The position numbers were made by a program, and so were the translations under genes. This document shows, in pieces, positions 34,301 through 41,329 of a DNA stretch of 57,311 nucleotides; the stretch's first letter is position 1; each line of letters begins with the position of its first letter. Source of the stretch: Sphingobium indicum BiD32 (GTDB lineage Bacteria; Pseudomonadota; Alphaproteobacteria; Sphingomonadales; Sphingomonadaceae); assembly GCF_000382885.1 (NCBI RefSeq), contig NZ_CAVK010000060.1, positions 1 through 57,311 of the forward strand. The letters run 5' to 3'. The notes under the pieces are model-generated. The model did no database searches and was not told where the DNA came from. It saw nothing but the letters and a program-made list of their open reading frames with translations.

Positions 34301-34416
34301 CTGCCCTCGCCCGCCCAGCTGCTCGCCTCGGAGGATTCCTCCAGCGTGTAGTAGTTGTCCTTGGCGAAATAGCCGGCGGCGCCGCCAGCCGAGCGCACCG
34401 CCGCGATCGACAGCAT
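31318..34416 (-). CDS. traI: TraI, MobF-family relaxase-helicase
   Basis: Nicks oriT, binds covalently to the 5' end and unwinds the transferred strand. The 1032-aa product has the TrwC/TraI relaxase domain (residues 1-300): catalytic tyrosines at 16 and 22-23 (GYFAKDNYY), and the metal-binding histidines in FQHDTSRALDPQGHIHAVIA. A RecD-like helicase domain follows, with Walker A GIAGAGKST (about residue 485), motif II LVDESSMVS and later helicase motifs up to LAYALNMHMAQGITVDKA. It is shorter than F TraI (1756 aa) and near TrwC (966 aa). It starts three bases after the traD stop on the same strand. Confidence 0.96.
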   Translation of the reverse strand: MLSIAAVRSAGGAAGYFAKDNYYTLEESSEASSWAGEGSADLGLAGDVGKEGFEKILNGELPDGEKVGQVENRRPGLDMTFSMPKSASVMAYIAGDKRILAAHMEAVKATMSWVEKNLAEGRKDIDGRKVPIRTGNLVYALFQHDTSRALDPQGHIHAVIANLTKMPDGKWQALHNSALWKNNSVIGSIYHAFFRDRIEKLGYEVTSTGKHGTFEIAGVAKEVLELFSQRRAVILGKALELGIRTAEGLREITKNTRDPKLSVGDREALGREWIDKAATVGFDGKDLMAAAVERITRNPDRGIMARGYEAVSEAIRSARGMVADFLRPNDPLVDRGLARLTQSPVEARAQLAVASAVRILSQREAAWELNVLAKTALDLRLKGVTITHVEGRIGNLLEKGALIPGKSHRHDGIVTMATTPEAIRTEEAIISEMEKGKGKVEPIIAAADAPARLQAASTVTLNAGQLAAGAMIVSSRDRIVAVQGIAGAGKSTMLQAVVEVAHAAANIARAEGYNVLGLAFQTKMVRDLQDGIGAPSQTIASFLLRHQHVLHRQEGPRYEAAREVLRNTVLLVDESSMVSSEQTLKLERIANLLGVEKLALIGDRQQISSIDAGKAFALVQAAGVTIARMDENLRQQGDILPVVAALADRGQSGEAIRVLRENVIEDKDHIDRAADMWLELAPEERERTALFASGREAREHINMRIQEGLTAEGTLGKDSLALTIFERVNLTREELRYSQNWRAGLKLDVMFRTDELGLGKGLYDVVEVQKNGKIELSDGKRRFRIDPQKLSPHVSEDRLGLSEPKSIAIHEGEAIRWTANDKARGLDNSALAKIIGVDAAGVTVETASREQLVLPHGDPMLSRLDLAYALNMHMAQGITVDKAIAVMSSFERFLSNQRLFNVTVTRVRDALTLVVDDKDRLIAQIERTPGNKTSALETTGKIDVDGRSEQSAEMLAGMLGETVDFDPGEIPLDDLAAPIAGWSPDDPKGDKPATEGQGKEAKPRSDLRAPDPDPIDLDSLPPLPERTLGLDL

Positions 34417-34419
34417 CGC

Positions 34420-36732
34420 CTAGATCCCCATGTCCACATCGTCGCGATCGGCGGATCTGTCTGGACCATAATCCTCACGCAATTCGCGCAGCGTCTGGTC
34501 CTCGATCTCCGGTCCCCGCGTCCTGCCCGGCTCGGCGCGATCGCGCGACCGCTGGTCATTTTCCTCGCGCCCCTCCGGCTCTCCAGGCACCTGCCCTCGC
34601 CCGCGCGTACCGTTCGGCCCGGCAGCGCCCCGCCCTCCCGGCCGCGCGCGATCGAGGTCCGGATCGCCTCGTTCGCGCCCATCGTCCCGTCCCATCTCCT
34701 CTGGGGGAACGGACAGGATTGCTGCGGCGAGGTCACGTGCGACATTGGGCCGATCGACCTCTTCTATGACCTGGGCGGCGCCATCTCGGCCGCCCCCTTC
34801 CCCACCTTCTTCCTCGACCAGTTCACCCCCCCGCCGTCGGCGCGTCGGGGCAATGTTCTCGCGGATGAGAAAGCCCGGAGCGACTGTTGGGTAATCCCTC
34901 CATTCAAGCTTGATCCGTGCCGCCGGGAAGCCGTCCGGAAATTTGATGAAGCCATGCATGGACGGAAGGTTCGTGATGTCGTCGGCGATCACCAGCGGCT
35001 CGACCTGCTTGCGCGGAGTCAGCGTGGAAGCATCACGCGTCTGGTTGTATCCATAGCTGTACGCCTCATCCATCTGGCGCACTTCGCGGTTGCCGATGTA
35101 GCGCGCGCATTGCTCAGCCGTGTCGAGATCAGCAGTCGCCAGAATGAGCTTGGTGCGCGCGAGCGAAGCGAGATTCTTGGCGCCCTGCTCGCCGTAGACA
35201 TCGATCAGCTTCTCGAAACTGTGCAGTCCAAGGACCATCGCGCCGCCGAAAGCGCGCGCCGTCTGCAAGCCGTTTTCGATCGCCGGTAACCGGTGCAAGG
35301 CTCCCAGCTCATCGAACATGAACCAGGTTCTCAGCCCCCGCGTCCGCGGCAGCGTCATGATGCGGGTAATGGCGATATCCATCCACAATGTGAGCAACGC
35401 ACGGTTCATCGCAAGGTCGACATAGTGCGAAGTCACGAACAGGATCGAACCGGGCTTCTCAGGCCGGCAGATCCACTCACGGATGGAGAATTGCTCGCCC
35501 TCGTCGGGCAGGAAACGCAGCGCCTGCGCGTTGGTGTTGAACACGGCGCGGATCGATTCCGCCATGCGCGCTGCCTCGGGCGCGGTAAGCGGATCGGCGA
35601 TCGTGTTCGCCAAAAAACGGTGCACGCGCTTCAGGTCCGCGGTCATCAGATTGTCGGCGAGATCCGCGTTGGTCGTCTGCCCGCGCCCCTGGAGTTTGAT
35701 ACACATTTCGATGAACAGCGTGCGCGCCGCCATCGCCCAGAAGGGTTCGGTTGATCCCCCATCCGAAGGGATCAACGCGGCGGCCGCGGCTGTGAATTCC
35801 GAGTGGGTCGAGCAGTCATTGAAGATCGACCAGGCCGGGCAACGCTGGTCCATCGGGTTGAGGATGATGTCGGTTTCAGGGTTATAGAAATTCTCGACAT
35901 AGGTGCCGGTGAGATCGAAGATAACAGCACTATCCCGGCGTGCGCGCATCTGTGCGACCAGGCTCCGGAGTTCAGTCGTCTTGCCCGCGCCGGTGGTGCC
36001 GATAAGCATCGTATGCGACTGCTCAAGGCGGTGCGGATAGGGAATGCCGGCGAGGACATAGGGGTGATGAATGCCCGCCCGCTTACGTTCGACAAACGGC
36101 ATTGCGCGCACCTGGGCGGGGGTCGATCTTGGCAATAGCGAGGCGGATTCCGCTTCAAACTCGCGCAGATTGTGGGCAACCACCTCGGCATGCAGAACCT
36201 CGCGCTCGACCAGCATTGCGCCGCGCTCATGACGTTCCTGTAGGATCGACTTGCCGCGCTTGCGCGAGATGTCGACGAACCATAGCGCAAGCGGAATAGT
36301 GGCGAGAAGCGATAGGAGGATCGCGCCCACCAGCCCGCGCATGGCCTTCGCCCAGGCGGCGATGACGGCCGGGACATCGGCGACCTGCGCCATCACGATC
36401 GCGCGGATCGAACCGTCGGGCAAAGTGACGTTGACCCGCTTCATCGGATCGAATTCCATGAAGTCCCAGAATAGCGAATAGAGCTTCATGCCGATGAGCT
36501 CGATCTCGTGTTCGCGCAGGGTGACAACGAGGATGAAGGAATATGCGGCGGCAAAGCAGAACAGCCAGACGATGAACGGGATTTTCGCGCCCGATGTCCA
36601 CATCAACACCTCGTGTGTGAGGAGCTGGCTACCGCGCGTGAAGTTGCCGCTGTTGCGCTGGACGGTTCCGCGCGCGGAATGATGGCGCAGGTGAACGGGC
36701 TTGCCGCTGAAGCGAATATCAGCGCGCCGCAT
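34420..36732 (-). CDS. traD: TraD, type IV coupling protein
   Basis: Hexameric ATPase that links the relaxosome to the secretion channel. The 770-aa product has two N-terminal membrane segments (about residues 38-57 and 105-125), Walker A IGTTGAGKTT (about 245) and Walker B WFMFDELGALH (about 470). VVTRGSQLLTHEVLMW-like GNFTRGSQLLTHEVLMW near the N-terminus is typical. The C-terminal 120 residues are charged and low-complexity, as in TraD tails that contact the relaxosome. The true start is the ATG at 36732, inside the preceding RHH gene (14-bp overlap); the open frame further upstream is a shadow. Confidence 0.95.
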   Translation of the reverse strand: MRRADIRFSGKPVHLRHHSARGTVQRNSGNFTRGSQLLTHEVLMWTSGAKIPFIVWLFCFAAAYSFILVVTLREHEIELIGMKLYSLFWDFMEFDPMKRVNVTLPDGSIRAIVMAQVADVPAVIAAWAKAMRGLVGAILLSLLATIPLALWFVDISRKRGKSILQERHERGAMLVEREVLHAEVVAHNLREFEAESASLLPRSTPAQVRAMPFVERKRAGIHHPYVLAGIPYPHRLEQSHTMLIGTTGAGKTTELRSLVAQMRARRDSAVIFDLTGTYVENFYNPETDIILNPMDQRCPAWSIFNDCSTHSEFTAAAAALIPSDGGSTEPFWAMAARTLFIEMCIKLQGRGQTTNADLADNLMTADLKRVHRFLANTIADPLTAPEAARMAESIRAVFNTNAQALRFLPDEGEQFSIREWICRPEKPGSILFVTSHYVDLAMNRALLTLWMDIAITRIMTLPRTRGLRTWFMFDELGALHRLPAIENGLQTARAFGGAMVLGLHSFEKLIDVYGEQGAKNLASLARTKLILATADLDTAEQCARYIGNREVRQMDEAYSYGYNQTRDASTLTPRKQVEPLVIADDITNLPSMHGFIKFPDGFPAARIKLEWRDYPTVAPGFLIRENIAPTRRRRGGELVEEEGGEGGGRDGAAQVIEEVDRPNVARDLAAAILSVPPEEMGRDDGRERGDPDLDRARPGGRGAAGPNGTRGRGQVPGEPEGREENDQRSRDRAEPGRTRGPEIEDQTLRELREDYGPDRSADRDDVDMGI

Positions 36733-37012
36733 GATACTGCTCCACGCGCTTGTCGGTTTCGGCCAGGAGCTTTTCGCGCACATCGGGATATTGGTCGCGG
36801 ATGATGACGTCGAGTGCCAGCTGAGCATATTCGATGGTGCGCGCCACGCGCCTTTGGCTGGCACCGGCGGACTCCGCTTCGGTTGCGAACAAGCGCAGCG
36901 CATGTCGGATCATGGCGGAGCGCGTCAGCCCGCTGCGGGCAGCCAGGCGGTCGATCCGATCACACAAGCTATGATCGAGCCGCAGGGTTATCTGGGGGTC
37001 GTTGTTGTTCAT
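36719..37012 (-). CDS. Ribbon-helix-helix relaxosome protein (TraY/TraM-like)
   Basis: A 97-aa CopG/RHH-type DNA-binding protein: strand and helices in QITLRLDHSLCDRIDRL, AARSGLTRSAMIRHALRLF, followed by a helical tail. It starts the operon RHH-traD-traI, next to the oriT candidate, so it is probably the accessory DNA-bending protein of the relaxosome and may repress the operon. The ATG at 37012 follows GAGG at a spacing of five. An upstream ATG at 37087 lacks support. Confidence 0.85.
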   Translation of the reverse strand: MNNNDPQITLRLDHSLCDRIDRLAARSGLTRSAMIRHALRLFATEAESAGASQRRVARTIEYAQLALDVIIRDQYPDVREKLLAETDKRVEQYHAAR

Positions 37013-37527
37013 GCCAGCCTCTTCGCGCAGAGGCCGGTCGGGGCTGAGAAAGTGCCGCATATTATGCGACATTTCGGCCCGGAGCAATGGTTTTGCATCC
37101 CGGTGGACGCAGTGCGTTGCATTACATCGACGTTACTTCAAAATCGCAGAAATCCGCGCCATTCTTGGGCTACATCCCATTGTCGTGCATTTGCAGTGCA
37201 ATGGGATACGGGAGTCCAGTCAGCTAAGACTATGATATTACTTGATCCCTATGCACCTTCAGGTGCGTTCGGTGTGCTTGATTGCTCCATGTTGTCGCTC
37301 GCGTCGTCGGGGGTGTGGGCTTGATCTATCCGCTGGAGCGTCTCCGGCTTTCGAGGTGGGCCATTCCGGGCCGTCAGGCCATTGATGCCCCAGCCGGAAA
37401 GCGCGGCGCTCCTGCGCCCGCGTCGGGCTTCTGACGGGGTAGCCGTCCGGTGACGGTTCCGGTCTTGGTCGAAGTCGGCTATAGGGGAAATCAGCAAACG
37501 CCATTTTGCACTATGGAGACATGCGAC
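37013..37527. other. Gene-free segment holding the oriT candidate
   Basis: A 515-bp stretch between the divergent RHH operon and a small plus-strand gene. It contains the 16-bp-arm hairpin at 37174-37207, a small hairpin GCACC-TTCA-GGTGC at 37253-37266 and an AT-rich part (37225-37250) that could hold promoters. No convincing gene: open frames on the minus strand at 37249-37785 run across the opposite-strand gene and look like shadows. Confidence 0.55.
37174..37207. other. Candidate origin of transfer hairpin
   Basis: Arms of 16 bases (ATCCCATTGTCGTGCA and TGCAGTGCAATGGGAT) pair except at three central positions, with a two-base TT loop. It lies 161 bp upstream of the RHH-traD-traI operon, the normal place for oriT in MobF systems, where the nic site is beside such a hairpin. 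No nick position can be assigned from sequence. Confidence 0.55.
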
Positions 37528-37752
37528 ATGGCGAGAAAGAGCCTCAAGCCTTCGGAACAACTGCGCGCGCTGGCTGACGAAAGGGCGGCGCTGGAAGTGC
37601 GTGAAAAGGAGATGGTGACGCGCATTGCAAGCGAGTTCGGCGGTGCGCTGGTGTCGTCGGGTCTGGCCGATCTGAGCAAGGCGGAGTTTGCGAAGCTGGC
37701 GCAAAGAGTCGCAACGCTCGGCATTGCGGAAACCATGAAGCGGCTTGCCTGA
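37528..37752 (+). CDS. Small helical plasmid protein (possibly DUF6437/TraD-type mobilisation accessory)
   Basis: A 74-aa helical protein: MARKSLKPSEQLRALADERAALEV in segments, then KEMVTRIASEFGGALVSSGLADL and KLAQRVATLGIAETMKRLA. The ATG at 37528 has GGAG about ten bases upstream; the frame is open from 37450. The pattern (basic start, K-P-x-E-Q-L, coiled-coil-like helix, C-terminal L/A-rich helix) resembles small proteins annotated as DUF6437 or small TraD on alphaproteobacterial plasmids. A strong stem-loop follows the stop. Confidence 0.6.
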   Translation: MARKSLKPSEQLRALADERAALEVREKEMVTRIASEFGGALVSSGLADLSKAEFAKLAQRVATLGIAETMKRLA

Positions 37753-37776
37753 TCGGCGGTCTGCTGCATGAAAATA

Positions 37777-37806
37777 GGGGCGCATGGCGGCTACGCCATG
37801 CGCCCC
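37777..37806 (+). terminator. Stem-loop after the small plus-strand gene
   Basis: Perfect 13-bp arms GGGGCGCATGGCG and CGCCATGCGCCCC around the loop GCTA, 24 bp after the stop, followed by TTAT. The T-tract is poor, so it may act as a terminator or a transcript stabiliser. Confidence 0.5.
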
Positions 37807-37896
37807 TTATCCTGTGCGCTATCACTTATGGGGGGTGCGATCCCCTGCGTTTCAACAACGCGGGAACAGCAAAGCGACACCCCCGCGCGCGCCAAC

Positions 37897-37917
37897 GCGG
37901 CCCGCAAAGCGGGCCGC
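37897..37917. repeat. GC-rich hairpin
   Basis: Perfect 9-bp arms GCGGCCCGC and GCGGGCCGC around AAA, in the gap after the stem-loop at 37777-37806. It resembles the hairpins of the 40.5-41.1 kb cluster. Confidence 0.55.
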
Positions 37918-38006
37918 AAAATTGTCCGCAACCCCTGCACCTGGGCGCGACATTTCCGGCGTGTCGCGACAATCCAGCGCCGCCCCTGGGCGGCGCTGCT
38001 GGCCGC

Positions 38007-38423
38007 TCAATCTACAGGATCGCGGACGGGCGCGACATATTGCGCCTGAAACTCGCGGACCTGCCGGGGGTTGCCGTCGCGGTCGGTCCATTGGCGGCGT
38101 TTCCAGTAACCGGCAAGGCAGACGCCAAGCCCCGCGCGAAGCGTGGCGGCAATGCGTTCGGCGGCGTCGGGCCGGTGCGGTGGAAGCCAATAGATCGCGG
38201 TGAACGTGTCGCCATTGTCTGCGATGCAACGCAAGCTCGCAATGGTGTCGCCGCTCGGTGTCGAGCGCATTTCGACGTCTTCGGATAGCCGCGCGTCGAT
38301 GGTCGTTTTCGACCATTCGGCGCGGCGCTTGGCGTCGGCGTCTTTCTCGTCCCGCTCGCGCTTCGCGTCACGCGCGGCACGATCTTCGGGGGTCTGTTCG
38401 GCAAGGCGTTTGAAGTCGATCAT
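38007..38423 (-). CDS. SSB-like OB-fold protein, divergent
   Basis: A 138-aa protein with a basic helical N-terminus (about 40 residues) and a region arranged like single-strand DNA-binding proteins: IDARLSEDVEMRSTPSGDTIASLRC matches the SSB opening (strand, then R-x-T-P-S-G), AAERIAATLRAGLGVCLAGYW matches the helix and strand before the loop, and WTDRDGNPRQVREFQAQYVAP matches W-x-D-x-D-G-N. It lacks the usual acidic C-terminal tip. The ATG at 38423 follows AAGGAG at spacing eight. SSB-like proteins in plasmid leading regions protect the incoming strand; the role here is inferred from fold and position. Confidence 0.6.
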   Translation of the reverse strand: MIDFKRLAEQTPEDRAARDAKRERDEKDADAKRRAEWSKTTIDARLSEDVEMRSTPSGDTIASLRCIADNGDTFTAIYWLPPHRPDAAERIAATLRAGLGVCLAGYWKRRQWTDRDGNPRQVREFQAQYVAPVRDPVD

Positions 38424-38447
38424 GGTGGCGGCTCCTTGGGGGGAACG

Positions 38448-38469
38448 GGCGCGCGCGGCGGCGCGCGCC
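38448..38469. repeat. GC-rich hairpin between two minus-strand genes
   Basis: Perfect 9-bp arms GGCGCGCGC and GCGCGCGCC around GGCG, in the 52-bp gap between the 48-aa gene and the SSB-like gene. No T-tract. Confidence 0.5.
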
Positions 38470-38475
38470 TGTAGG

Positions 38476-38622
38476 TCAGAGGTCAAAACCCTGATCGCGA
38501 TAGAGGGCGAGCCAAACGCTATCGGTCCAGCCTTCGCCCGCGCGTTGCTCGATCAGTAGCGGGCATTCGTCGCCTAGAAGTTCCTTGAGGGTTTCGGCGC
38601 TTTCGGGAGTGAGTTCATACAT
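38476..38622 (-). CDS. Small hypothetical protein
   Basis: A 48-aa acidic protein (MYELTPESAETLKELLGDE, then CPLLIEQRAGEGWTDSVWLAL). The ATG at 38622 follows AAGGA by nine bases; an upstream ATG at 38658 is less likely. It lies in the same transcriptional direction as the SSB-like, DUF2493 and DUF736 genes. Function unknown. Confidence 0.6.
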   Translation of the reverse strand: MYELTPESAETLKELLGDECPLLIEQRAGEGWTDSVWLALYRDQGFDL

Positions 38623-38732
38623 GGTTCGGGTTCCTTCGCGGCGCGCGCGGCGGCGCATGGCGCTGGTCGGCGGCGCGCTTCATGTGAGTGATGGGGGGAA
38701 GGCCCGGCGCTCGTGCGCGCGGGCTTTCCGGG

Positions 38733-39767
38733 TCATGCCAGCTTGCGGCGCTGTTCCTCTGCGCGCAGCGCGGCAAGGTCGCTCGGGCCGGTGCCGTTGT
38801 TCTGTTCGGCAAGGCGGAAAATGTGGAGCGGAACGTCTCTGGCGCGCAACAGGCGGGCAAGATCTTCCTGCACTTTGGATTGCTGGAAAATCATGGCTTC
38901 GACGATTTCGTCCAGCCGGTTCCATACCTCATTGCGGCGATAGGCTGCGCGGTAGTCGTTGCTCCCGCGCTTGTTGAGGGAAAAGCCGACTATCGGAACG
39001 CCCCGTTCATGCGCCCAGCATGTGCTGATCTGCTCGGCGCCCTTGAAGCGTTTGCCGGTGAACAAGATCATGTGCGGGATGCGCGCGCGCACCATGTCCA
39101 GCCGACGAAAGATCATGTCTGCATCTTCCCAGTCGCCGCCGCCGGAAACGAGAACGGCAGGACGCGCAGGATAGTGTTTCGCGTTGTGCTCGGCTTCGCG
39201 GGCTTTGAGATAGTCGAAACCTTCAATCTGCGAGGCGGTAAGGCCGGTTCCGGTGCGACTGCCCTTGATGGTATTGAACGGCTTGCCGGTTTCGACGAAA
39301 TAGACGTTGGCGGCATGGTTGCACATTGTTTCCAAAGCCGCGCGGGCTTCCGCAAGCGACTGGCAACGCTGTTGCAGTTCTTCCATGCGGGATTGATAGA
39401 CTTCGGACGGGTCGAACACGCGGACCATTTCGCCAAGTTCGGCGGCGGCATCGTCTTCCTGCCGCTTGCTGCGCTTGGCGACATAATAGAGGCTGTTGAC
39501 GATACCCCATGCAATCGGCTGGCCGAAAGATTCCATGCGGGTTCCCGCTAACAGGCGGAAGATTTGCGCGGTCAAATCCTCGACGCAACCGCGCGCAAGT
39601 TCGGGGTCGGGCATCGGGTCGCGGGTGGGGTCGTCGATGATCGAAAGCCGGGATTCGGCAATGGTTTCGGTGAAGCTGGCGGGAAAGTCCCCCGCGCTGG
39701 TCATGGCGGCATAGGCTTCCGCAAAGTCTGCGAACCTGCTAACCCGCCCCTTGTTCGTGTGGGCCAT
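38733..39767 (-). CDS. DUF2493 (SLOG-fold) domain protein
   Basis: A 344-aa protein. The N-terminal half is helical with conserved-looking SLYYVAKRSKRQEDD and HAANVYFVETGKPFNT. The C-terminal half is a Rossmann-like DUF2493/SLOG domain: PAVLVSGGGDWEDADMIFRRLD, then IPHMILFTGKRFKGAEQISTCWA, GVPIVGFSLN and the terminal DYRAAYRRNEVW. SLOG domains bind nucleotide ligands, but the usual GGA-x-GAD here reads GKRFKGAE, so ligand binding is uncertain. It shares a leader sequence with the upstream DUF736 gene. Confidence 0.8.
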   Translation of the reverse strand: MAHTNKGRVSRFADFAEAYAAMTSAGDFPASFTETIAESRLSIIDDPTRDPMPDPELARGCVEDLTAQIFRLLAGTRMESFGQPIAWGIVNSLYYVAKRSKRQEDDAAAELGEMVRVFDPSEVYQSRMEELQQRCQSLAEARAALETMCNHAANVYFVETGKPFNTIKGSRTGTGLTASQIEGFDYLKAREAEHNAKHYPARPAVLVSGGGDWEDADMIFRRLDMVRARIPHMILFTGKRFKGAEQISTCWAHERGVPIVGFSLNKRGSNDYRAAYRRNEVWNRLDEIVEAMIFQQSKVQEDLARLLRARDVPLHIFRLAEQNNGTGPSDLAALRAEEQRRKLA

Positions 39768-39830
39768 GTTTCAAACTCCATTTGGGATGGCGTGCGCGGA
39801 TCGGGCCGGAGCGTTCCCGCGCCCCGGCCC
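39768..39830 (-). promoter_or_regulatory. Shared leader, copy 1 (upstream of the DUF2493 gene)
   Basis: On the gene's strand it reads GGCGCGGGAACGC, a GC hairpin (GGGCCGG/CCGGCCC, 39803-39830), then CCAAATGGAGT with the ribosome site GGAG and the start codon. Copy 2 lies ahead of the DUF736 gene and repeats the same order. Confidence 0.6.
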
Positions 39831-39839
39831 AACCTTGTC

Positions 39840-40343
39840 TTATGCGCTGGCGGCTTCCTCCTGCTGCTGTTCCTGCGCCTGTTCGGCGCGGCGTCCGCGA
39901 CGGCTCGACGGCTCAACCGGGGGCAAGCCAAGGTCGCCAGCCGGGGCGGTGCTTTCGCCAAGGCCATCGCCTTCATCGGCGGGGCCATCGGTTGCATCAC
40001 CGATCGGGGCCAGATCGTTGCGCGCGCGGCGCGGGCGGCTCCATGCAACGTTGTAGCTACCGTCATCCTCGCGGAAGCAAGCGATATAGAGCGGCTTGCT
40101 CATCGACGGGTCGTCAATCGAACCCTGCAAGAAAGCCTCGCCGGTGTCCTTCATGGACTGCTCGAACAGGAACCCGACGCGAACCCAAGTGCGGGCGGGC
40201 GTGAGGCCGAGGATTTCAAAGCGGGGGCTGTTCTCCTTGCGCGCTTCCCAAGGGCGCAGACAGATGGTCATGGCGACCGAGACGGTGGCGATCTTGCCGA
40301 CGAAAAAGCCGTTGGCGTTCAGCTTGAGATTACCGAGGTTCAT
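39840..40343 (-). CDS. DUF736 family protein
   Basis: A 167-aa protein with an N-terminal DUF736 domain of about 100 residues: MNLGNLKLNANGFFVGKIAT, AMTICLRPWEARKENSPRFE, ILGLTPARTWVRVGFLFEQS and YIACFREDDGSYNVAWSRPRR, then a low-complexity acidic and Gln-rich tail. The family is common on conjugative plasmids of Alphaproteobacteria, often near partition or single-strand binding genes, without a defined function. A GGAGT site precedes the ATG at a spacing of nine. Confidence 0.88.
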   Translation of the reverse strand: MNLGNLKLNANGFFVGKIATVSVAMTICLRPWEARKENSPRFEILGLTPARTWVRVGFLFEQSMKDTGEAFLQGSIDDPSMSKPLYIACFREDDGSYNVAWSRPRRARNDLAPIGDATDGPADEGDGLGESTAPAGDLGLPPVEPSSRRGRRAEQAQEQQQEEAASA

Positions 40344-40380
40344 AGTCTTTACTCCATTTGGACCGGCGTTCCCGCGCCGG
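40344..40380 (-). promoter_or_regulatory. Shared leader, copy 2 (upstream of the DUF736 gene)
   Basis: On the gene's strand it reads CCGGCG...CGCCGG (hairpin 40363-40380), containing GCGGGAACGC-like bases, then CCAAATGGAGT and the start codon. It matches copy 1 at 39768-39830 in element order and in the last 11 bases. Confidence 0.6.
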
Positions 40381-40504
40381 GTGGTTGAGCCTTCCGGGGA
40401 CCGTCCCCGTCCGGTGACCCCCTTATATCAAAGCCCTAACCCCACGCATAACACATTGTTTTCTTGACAGATTTCATCGTGCCTGGTGAACCTGAGCCTG
40501 CAAC

Positions 40505-41080
40505 GGCCGCGCAGCGGCCCACGAAAAAACTGTTGCCCGTCAGGGCAACTCCATCCTGATCTGGCGAGCACAAGCGGGGGCTTCGTCGTTCATCGCACCC
40601 GGAGCCACCTTCGCCTGTGGCCCAAGGCGCAGGCACCGCCAGCGGGGGCAACAGAAATGACGGAGGCTCCGCCGCGCAGCGGTGGAAACCGTAGGGCCGC
40701 TTGCGGCCCGGTATTTCTGTTGAGGCGGCTTCCAGACAAACAAAAATATCGGCCGCTTGCGGCCGATTCCCCTTTGCCGCCGACCCCGGTGGGGGGGTCT
40801 GCAACGCCGGGACACTGGTGGGGGTGGCGCAGGGTGCAATGAACGACCTGGTGCGAGGCAGATACCGGGCGGTTCGTCCTCGAACCGTCCGGTCTGGCAA
40901 ATGACGCTGACCCGTCAGGGTCGTCTTGTCAGGCGGCGAAGCCGGCCACGTCAGGGATCGTGACCCCGCAAGGGGCGGAAACTCGGCCGAAGGACGAGGT
41001 TCCGTGGAGCTTGTCGAGCGCGGCCGCGCAGCGGCCGTGGGAGCCTAGCGCAATAGAGCCCGGCCCGATCGCAGATCGGG
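40505..41080. repeat. Cluster of ten short hairpins in a gene-free segment
   Basis: Ten stem-loops with perfect or one-wobble arms lie in 576 bp: 40505-40519, 40532-40549, 40670-40684, 40694-40709, 40748-40767, 40865-40892 (12-bp stem), 40909-40922, 40964-40975, 41021-41037 and 41064-41080. Loops recur: GCA in four, TT in two, GTCA in two, plus TCCT and a GNRA-type GCAA. Hairpins three and four are enclosed by a longer pair, AACAGAAAT (40650-40658) and ATTTCTGTT (40713-40721). The wider segment 40381-41329 has no convincing gene; a 34-base pyrimidine tract follows at 41085-41118, and 41119-41329 shows nothing. Confidence 0.7.
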
Positions 41081-41329
41081 TGACGCCCCCCTCCCCTCCT
41101 TCTCTTTCTCTTCCATCTCCGTCCGACCCAGAAGCTGCCCCGGACGATTCCGCACCTCCGCCCACATCAACCTCCAGTTCGCGATCAGCGAGGCCGTGGT
41201 CGGTGGGAGCCGGTCCGACGATGAGAGGGAATGGCGTCGATTACGGCGATCTGCTCGGCATAGGATTCAAAGCTATGGGCGGTGGCCGGGCGGTGGCCGG
41301 ACGCTGCCCGGCATCAGGCGCGAATGATT

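Noticed and set aside
37249..37785. A 178-codon minus-strand frame over the oriT region
   Set aside because: It runs through the opposite-strand gene at 37528-37752 and its composition is not convincing; only its C-terminal part looks coding-like and could be a remnant at most.
40436..40900. A 154-codon minus-strand frame in the hairpin segment
   Set aside because: Its protein is Pro/Ser/Arg-rich with no domain, and the segment is dominated by inverted repeats, so it is more likely non-coding.
40505..41080. CRISPR-like array
   Set aside because: The repeats are hairpins with different arms and irregular spacing, not identical direct repeats with uniform spacers, and no Cas genes are present.
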